Under the pieces are notes generated by a model that was not told the DNA's origin, searched no databases, and worked only from the letters and a program-made list of their open reading frames with translations. Of a stretch of 64,000 nucleotides of DNA, positions 59,553 through 64,000 are shown piece after piece. The stretch comes from Bog-473 sp036268485. Lineage in GTDB: Bacteria > Actinomycetota > Acidimicrobiia > Acidimicrobiales > RAAP-2. The position numbers were made by a program, and so were the translations under genes. The stretch is taken from assembly GCA_036268485.1 (NCBI GenBank), contig DATAUC010000009.1, positions 1 through 64,000 on the forward strand, given 5' to 3'. Each line of letters begins with the position of its first letter. Position 1 is the first letter of the stretch.

Positions 59553-60830
59553 ATGCCCGAAGGGACGAACGTCACAGACATCGACTTGGAGGACCTCGAT
59601 CTCTGGGTCGGTCCTCGCTCCCGGATCGACCAGATCTTCACCGAGCTGCGAGCCCGAGACGACCATGTCTTCTTCTCCCAACGCACCGATGACGGCCAGC
59701 CGTTCGGCGGGTACTGGTCCGTCGTACGACGGGAGGAGATCCTCGAGGTCAGCCGGCGCCCCGAGGACTTCAGCTCGGCCAAGGGGGTCAATACGGTGGA
59801 CATGCCCCCCGATCTCACCGAGTTCTTCGGGTCCATCATCGCCATGGACAATCCGAAACACACGAGGCAGCGCCGCATCGTGTCACGCGGCTTCTCGCCT
59901 CGTGCCCTCGACGCACTCCGTTCGGACGTCGAGGCCATTGCCACCGACATCGTGGCCGGGGTGGCCGAAGCAGGCGAGTGCGACTTCGTGACCGACATCG
60001 CCGCCCTCTTGCCCCTTCGAGTGATCGTCGACCTCATGGGCATTCCTCGCAGCGAGGAACAGTTCATCTTCCAGGCCACCAATCGGCTGCTCGGGGTGAC
60101 CGAGCCCGAGTACGTTCCCGACCAGTCGAACCGAGGCCGGCGCCAAGCGTTGATGCAGACGGGCCAGGATCTGGCCGCCCTCATCGGCGAACTGGCCGCC
60201 GACCGGATCAAGAGCCCGCGCAACGACCTCATCACCATGCTCGTCGCCGCCGACGGCGGCACCGAGGAAAACCTCACCCCCCAGGAGCTCTCGTCCTTCT
60301 TCATCCTGCTGGTGGGGGCGGGCAACGAGACAACCAGAAACGCCATCTCACACGGTTTGTTGGCCCTGACCGACCACCCCGAGGAGCGAGAGCAGTGGCA
60401 GCGCAACTACGAGGAGCTCGCCCCCGCGGCGGTGGAAGAGATCGTCCGATGGGCCTCCCCCGTCCTGCACATGCGACGGACGGTGACAGCCGATGGCGTG
60501 CGCCTGGGAGACCAGGAGTTCGCCGCCGGCGACAAAGTCGTTCTGTGGTACTACTCGGGCAACCGTGACGAAGCGACCTTCGACCAACCGCACCGGTTCG
60601 ACCTGGATCGACAACCCAATGAACACATCGCCTTCGGCGGGCCCGGGCCCCACTTCTGTCTCGGAGCCCACCTAGCTCGTCGAGAGATCACGGTGGCCTT
60701 CCGGGAGATCTTTCGCCAGCTACCCGACATCCGGGCCGTGGGTGAGCCGGAATGGATCCGCACCAACTTCTTGAATGGCATCAGGCATCTGCGCGCTGAG
60801 TACACGCCACGGAAGGCCGCCACCTCCTGA
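59553..60830 (+). CDS. Cytochrome P450, CYP125/CYP142-like
   Basis: A 425-residue P450 with I-helix GAGNETTRNA, K-helix VEEIVR, WASPVLHMRRT and haem loop FGGPGPHFCLGAHLARRE. The GGPGPHFCLGAHLARRE loop and the PEDFSSAKG region match the sterol 26-hydroxylase (CYP125/142) group as I remember it, and the first P450 of the window shares part of the pattern. AAGGAGG five bases before ATG 59553 is a textbook ribosome-binding site, 14 bases after the synthetase stop. Last gene of the plus-strand operon. Confidence 0.9.
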   Translation: MPEGTNVTDIDLEDLDLWVGPRSRIDQIFTELRARDDHVFFSQRTDDGQPFGGYWSVVRREEILEVSRRPEDFSSAKGVNTVDMPPDLTEFFGSIIAMDNPKHTRQRRIVSRGFSPRALDALRSDVEAIATDIVAGVAEAGECDFVTDIAALLPLRVIVDLMGIPRSEEQFIFQATNRLLGVTEPEYVPDQSNRGRRQALMQTGQDLAALIGELAADRIKSPRNDLITMLVAADGGTEENLTPQELSSFFILLVGAGNETTRNAISHGLLALTDHPEEREQWQRNYEELAPAAVEEIVRWASPVLHMRRTVTADGVRLGDQEFAAGDKVVLWYYSGNRDEATFDQPHRFDLDRQPNEHIAFGGPGPHFCLGAHLARREITVAFREIFRQLPDIRAVGEPEWIRTNFLNGIRHLRAEYTPRKAATS

Positions 60831-60849
60831 GCCCGATGGGAACAGGTCC

Positions 60850-62217
60850 CTACCGACGGGAGCGAACCGACCCGGCCCCCCGGCTTGTGCCGTTGAGGAA
60901 GCCTCGCTCGATGACCGTACCCATCAGGTCGGCCAACGCCTCGGGCTCCATGTCGTAGCGCGATCCCAGTACCTGATCGGGAAGGCGCTCGAGCAGCGCC
61001 CACAGGATGAGTGATGCGGCCGGAATGGAAAAAGGGTACTGGCGGTCGACCTGCCCCAGCATCTCATCCAGGGCGACCAGCACGGTCTGGGCCACGCTGG
61101 CTCGCATGGCCTCGAGCGCAGGGTCGATCGGCGCTTGTTGTTGCAACACCCGAAAGACCCCGGCGTAGCGACGATGGAATCGAACGAACTGGCCGAGCCA
61201 CGCACGTCGGGCCGCCGCCCCACGCTTGCCCGAGGGAATATCGGCAAAAGCGGACATCATGGGGTTCAACTGGTCGGCACACTCTTCGGCCAAGGCCGAC
61301 AGGAGATCCAGTTTGTCGCCGAAGTACTTGTAGAAGGTCCCTCGGCCCAGGCCGGCATCGGTGACGATGTCGTCAACGCTGGCCACATTGAACCCACGGG
61401 CCCCGAACACCCGACCACCCGCGTCGAGCAGCTGGCGGACCGTCGAGCGGACCTTGTCGCTGGCACCGGCGAACCGGTCATCAGCAGGTCGATGGGCTTG
61501 CACGTCGGGGTCAGCTTGGCGGCTGTCCGACGGGCGAGCCGATCGCGGGGCCGAAGCCTTCACCGTGGCAAAAGCCTCGGCCGGAGTGTCAGGGAACAGG
61601 GCCAGCTGGGTCACGGTGGCCAGCGTGTCGAGCATCTCGTTGTCCGACAGTCCGCGGACGGCGGTGGTGTGACGGTAGTAGTTGGTGCGATTGACCACCG
61701 CCAGCAGAGTCAGGGCAGCAGACTCCGGCGGCAGCCCCTTCACCTTCGAGGCGACCAACCGCTCGCTCATCCGGGACGTGTACCCATCCATGAACTGCAA
61801 GATGAGAGGCCGGAGCGGAGCTTCGGGCGTCTCGACATTGGCCCACTGCACGTACATCGTCGAGTACCGGTCGTAGACCCAGGCCCACTCGCCCAGCCAC
61901 CAGTGCAGGTTGTCGTACCCGGTCTCCGTGGGTCCCAGCGGTCCCAGGCGGCGAACAACGCGCAACATGGCCGCCCCGGACTCGTGCAGCAGCTCGACGA
62001 AGAGCTGTTCTTTGCTCTCGAAGTACTGGTACAGCGTCGCCCGCGAGACCCCGACGGCGCCGGCAATGTCATCGACGGCAGTGTCGTGGAAACCCTGTGA
62101 TTCGAACAGTTCGAGGGCAGCGTCGATGATGCTCTGGCGAGTGCGGGCGCCACGTTCGCCTACGACCGGACTCATCGACCCGTAGCTCGCCCGCCTGGTG
62201 ATCTCGCTGGACGGCAT
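60850..62217 (-). CDS. Tandem TetR-domain regulator, Mce3R-like
   Basis: A 455-residue protein with two complete TetR units. The first helix-turn-helix is RQSIIDAALELFESQGF followed by TAVDDIAGAVGVSRATLYQYFESK. The second is VRQLLDAGGRVFGARGF followed by ASVDDIVTDAGLGRGTFYKYFGDK, starting near residue 255. Each is followed by its own helical ligand domain. M. tuberculosis Mce3R, which controls lipid and steroid metabolism genes, has this unusual layout. The ATG at 62217 is chosen; 62175 and 62256 are alternatives. It converges on the P450 operon. Confidence 0.88.
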   Translation of the reverse strand: MPSSEITRRASYGSMSPVVGERGARTRQSIIDAALELFESQGFHDTAVDDIAGAVGVSRATLYQYFESKEQLFVELLHESGAAMLRVVRRLGPLGPTETGYDNLHWWLGEWAWVYDRYSTMYVQWANVETPEAPLRPLILQFMDGYTSRMSERLVASKVKGLPPESAALTLLAVVNRTNYYRHTTAVRGLSDNEMLDTLATVTQLALFPDTPAEAFATVKASAPRSARPSDSRQADPDVQAHRPADDRFAGASDKVRSTVRQLLDAGGRVFGARGFNVASVDDIVTDAGLGRGTFYKYFGDKLDLLSALAEECADQLNPMMSAFADIPSGKRGAAARRAWLGQFVRFHRRYAGVFRVLQQQAPIDPALEAMRASVAQTVLVALDEMLGQVDRQYPFSIPAASLILWALLERLPDQVLGSRYDMEPEALADLMGTVIERGFLNGTSRGAGSVRSRR

Positions 62218-62732
62218 CGTCTCAGAATAGCCGCGGCGCCTGCGCCCGAGACCCATCCATGATTACGGTAACGTCACGATCTTCGACGAAGTCATGGCTG
62301 ACAGGTCGGCGTCGACACTGTCGCGACCAACGCTGGAGGGAGCGCAAAAACCTTTGCTCTCCGCCGTCCAACAGCGTTGACCGAGCGCGGCAATTCCCTC
62401 CGATGTCCAGACGGCGCCGTTGGGCGAAGGCGCGTAACGCCCCCTTCGCTGGCGGGGTGCCGACCATGTTCAGTCCCATCTTCCACCCCCGGCTTCTGGT
62501 GACAGAAGTATCAGATTGAGGCTAGAAGATGAGCTACCCGACGTCAAGACTTCCCCTGTCAACTTACCCGCCTTCTGTTCATATGCTAGCTGTAGACTGC
62601 GAAAATGATCGTCGGGACACGCAACAGGAACCCAGATTCATGGGTGGCGATAACGTCAGATACCAGTCAGGCTGTGGTCGATTCCTGTATGGGAACGGCT
62701 GAGCACGGTTCGGGACCAGGAGCACCCACCTG
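62218..62732. other. 515-base intergenic region between the tandem TetR gene and the FadE34-like gene
   Basis: No supported gene. A TTACGGTAA palindrome is at 62263-62271 and an imperfect TGACA-N4-TATCA at 62500-62513. AT-rich stretches around 62575-62610 may hold the promoter for the dehydrogenase at 62733. A plus-strand frame at 62259-62519 is open but has no homology that I recognise and no ribosome-binding site. Confidence 0.5.
62263..62271. promoter_or_regulatory. TTACGGTAA palindrome upstream of the tandem TetR gene
   Basis: TTAC-G-GTAA matches the core of the CTTACGGTAAG element at 36276. It is 46 bases before the presumed start of the tandem TetR gene. No -10-like hexamer follows at the 8-base spacing, so it is a weaker candidate than the other five. 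Confidence 0.45.
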
Positions 62733-64000
62733 ATGACCGTCGCCCTCGAAGAGGAGCACCTGGTGTTCGCCGAAGTGGTCCGATCCTTCCTGGCCGACGT
62801 GGACGCACGCGGAGCGAACCGGCAGATGCTCGAGCTCGAGACCGACGAGCTCCCCCCGTTCTGGGCCGATATGGCCAAACAAGGTTGGACCGGGATGCAT
62901 CTGCCAGAGCGGTTCGGCGGTCAGGGTCACGGTCTCCTCGAGCTGGCCATCGTGATGGAGGAGTTGGGCCGAGCCGTGGCGCCCGGTCCCTTCTTGTCCA
63001 CAGTGGTGGCCAGTGGCGTCGTAGCCATCTGCGGCGACGACGAGCAGCGTCAGGCGCTGCTCCCGCGGCTGGCCGACGGTTCGTTGATCGGCGCCGTGGG
63101 AGTCCATGGATCACTCCACATCGCCCAGGGCGTGATGGAGGGTGACGCCGGTCCCGTACTCGGCGGGGGGCGCGCCGGGTTGCTGCTCCTGGCCGCCGGT
63201 GATGACCTCGTGATGGTCGAGCCGGGCGAAGACGTCACCGTGGAGACGAGCCCGGGGCTCGACCCGTCTCGTCGGGTGAGCTCGGTCACCTGCCATCGTC
63301 GCCCCGTATCCGGGACGGCGTTGCTCCCCCAGGCCCGAGTGGTAGCTCTCCGGCTCTTGCGCACGCTGGCCTCGGCCGAGGCCTCCGGCTGTGCGCACGC
63401 CTGCACGGACATGGCCACGGCGTATGCCAAGGAGCGCGTGCAGTTCGGACGGACCATCGGTACGTTCCAAGCGGTGAAGCACCGGTGTGCCGACATGCTC
63501 GTCGACGCCCAGCTGGGCACGGCGTCAGCGTGGGAGGCGGCCCGGAAGGCAGCAGAGGGAGACGATTTTTCGGCCGCGGCAGCCGCGGCGGTGGCCCTTC
63601 CCGCTGCCGTTCGATGCGCCCAGGGCAACATTCAAGTCCACGGCGGCATCGGCTACACCTGGGAGCACGACGCTCATCTGTTCCTTCGCCGGGCCACGTC
63701 GCTCCTCACCTTGCTCGAGGGCGATGGGCAGCTGTTCGGTGCCGTCACCGCCCTTCGTCGAGCCGTCACCAAGCCCCAATCGGACGTCCAGTTGCCGCCC
63801 GAGGCCGATGCCTACCGGGCCCAGGTACGCCTCTTTCACCGCCATCTCGAGGAGGTTCCGCCTGACCAGCAACACGGCGAGCTCGTTCGGTCCGGCTACC
63901 TGGTGCCCCACTTCCCCAAGCCCTACGGGCGCGGCGCCGGGCCGGTTGAACAACTGGTCATCGATGAGGAGCTGGGTGACCTGGCCCGTCCCGACCTGGG
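62733..64000 (+). CDS. Fused double acyl-CoA dehydrogenase (FadE34-like), cut by window edge
   Basis: The frame from ATG 62733 is open to the end of the window (422 codons seen). Residues 1 to about 350 are an acyl-CoA dehydrogenase of the short type: LPERFGGQGHGLLELAIVME, KERVQFGRTIGTFQAVKHRC (FAD), VHGGIGYTWEHDAHLFLRRA. After a linker (PPEADAYRAQVRLFHRHLEEV) a second dehydrogenase N-terminus begins: VPHFPKPYGRGAGPVEQLVI, then DEELG. Mycobacterial FadE34 has the same two-in-one structure, equivalent to a short and a long subunit joined. AGGAG lies ten bases before the ATG. Confidence 0.85.
   Translation, partial: MTVALEEEHLVFAEVVRSFLADVDARGANRQMLELETDELPPFWADMAKQGWTGMHLPERFGGQGHGLLELAIVMEELGRAVAPGPFLSTVVASGVVAICGDDEQRQALLPRLADGSLIGAVGVHGSLHIAQGVMEGDAGPVLGGGRAGLLLLAAGDDLVMVEPGEDVTVETSPGLDPSRRVSSVTCHRRPVSGTALLPQARVVALRLLRTLASAEASGCAHACTDMATAYAKERVQFGRTIGTFQAVKHRCADMLVDAQLGTASAWEAARKAAEGDDFSAAAAAAVALPAAVRCAQGNIQVHGGIGYTWEHDAHLFLRRATSLLTLLEGDGQLFGAVTALRRAVTKPQSDVQLPPEADAYRAQVRLFHRHLEEVPPDQQHGELVRSGYLVPHFPKPYGRGAGPVEQLVIDEELGDLARPDL

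Noticed and set aside
62500..62513. TGACA-GAAG-TATCA as a fifth TGACR palindrome
   Set aside because: The second half site has a mismatch (TATCA for YGTCA) and it is more than 200 bases from either gene start.
62259..62519. 86-codon plus-strand ORF before the FadE34-like gene
   Set aside because: Basic, low-complexity translation without a ribosome-binding site; its region is better read as regulatory.
1..64000. tRNA, rRNA, riboswitch, CRISPR array, insertion sequence or attachment site
   Set aside because: I read for cloverleaf-like ends, direct-repeat arrays, transposase motifs and terminal inverted repeats and found none; the absence of a tRNA should be confirmed with a covariance-model search.

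Overview
The window reads as part of a GC-rich actinobacterial genome, most plausibly a member of the Acidimicrobiia or a relative. The taxon is an inference. It rests on F420-type enzymes (two luciferase-like oxidoreductases, two split-barrel oxidoreductases), a UdgX-type uracil-DNA glycosylase, an ECF41 (SigJ-type) sigma factor, frequent GTG starts, and a density of acyl-CoA and P450 genes typical of steroid- or terpenoid-degrading actinobacteria. I see no rRNA, tRNA, insertion sequence, phage gene, CRISPR array or origin.

Layout. 1-12.9 kb: scattered catabolic genes (P450, acyl-CoA carboxyltransferase, dehydrogenases, a thiolase/DUF35 pair, two amidohydrolases, a phytanoyl-CoA-type dioxygenase), with a decayed luciferase-like remnant and an internally deleted RibD-like gene. 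12.9-25 kb: stress and housekeeping genes, including the sigma factor with its carboxymuconolactone-decarboxylase partner and target promoter, a bile-salt-hydrolase-like Ntn hydrolase, udgX, a PLP decarboxylase and small membrane proteins. 25-30.4 kb: a minus-strand operon with 1- to 4-base overlaps (two-subunit acyl-CoA dehydrogenase, HMG-CoA-synthase-like/DUF35 fusion, thiolase, enoyl-CoA hydratase) that resembles the cholesterol side-chain igr operon of mycobacteria. 30.4-37.5 kb: CoA transferase, Gfo/Idh oxidoreductase, another dehydrogenase pair, a TetR regulator and a frameshifted amidohydrolase. 37.7-44.9 kb: a branched-chain-type ABC importer whose two permeases and first ATPase are fused in one protein, plus an SDR and an acyl-CoA synthetase. 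45-54 kb: more acyl-CoA synthetases, dehydrogenases, a P450 and an F420 enzyme. 54.3-60.8 kb: a tightly packed plus-strand operon (small protein, thiolase-like aldolase, DUF35 protein, two-subunit Rieske oxygenase, acyl-CoA synthetase, P450). 60.8-64 kb: a tandem TetR regulator of the Mce3R type and the start of a fused double acyl-CoA dehydrogenase like FadE34.

How it fits together. Import (ABC system), activation (four acyl-CoA synthetases), oxidation (three P450s, Rieske oxygenase, PhyH-type dioxygenase), dehydrogenation (eight acyl-CoA dehydrogenase genes), hydration and retro-aldol or thiolytic cleavage (three thiolase/DUF35 sets) form a side-chain and ring catabolism island. The substrate (sterol, bile acid, terpenoid or similar) cannot be fixed from sequence.

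Regulation is the most novel part. Two recurrent intergenic motifs appear. One is a palindrome TGAC(A/G)-N4-(C/T)GTCA at four gene starts between 37.7 and 52.9 kb. The other is a pseudo-palindrome around TTACCGKAA placed 8 bases before a -10-like hexamer at five gene starts between 30.4 and 45 kb. Three of those five promoters are followed by a short leader ORF that abuts or overlaps the first structural gene. Separately, an exact-spacing ECF41 promoter precedes the sigma factor operon.
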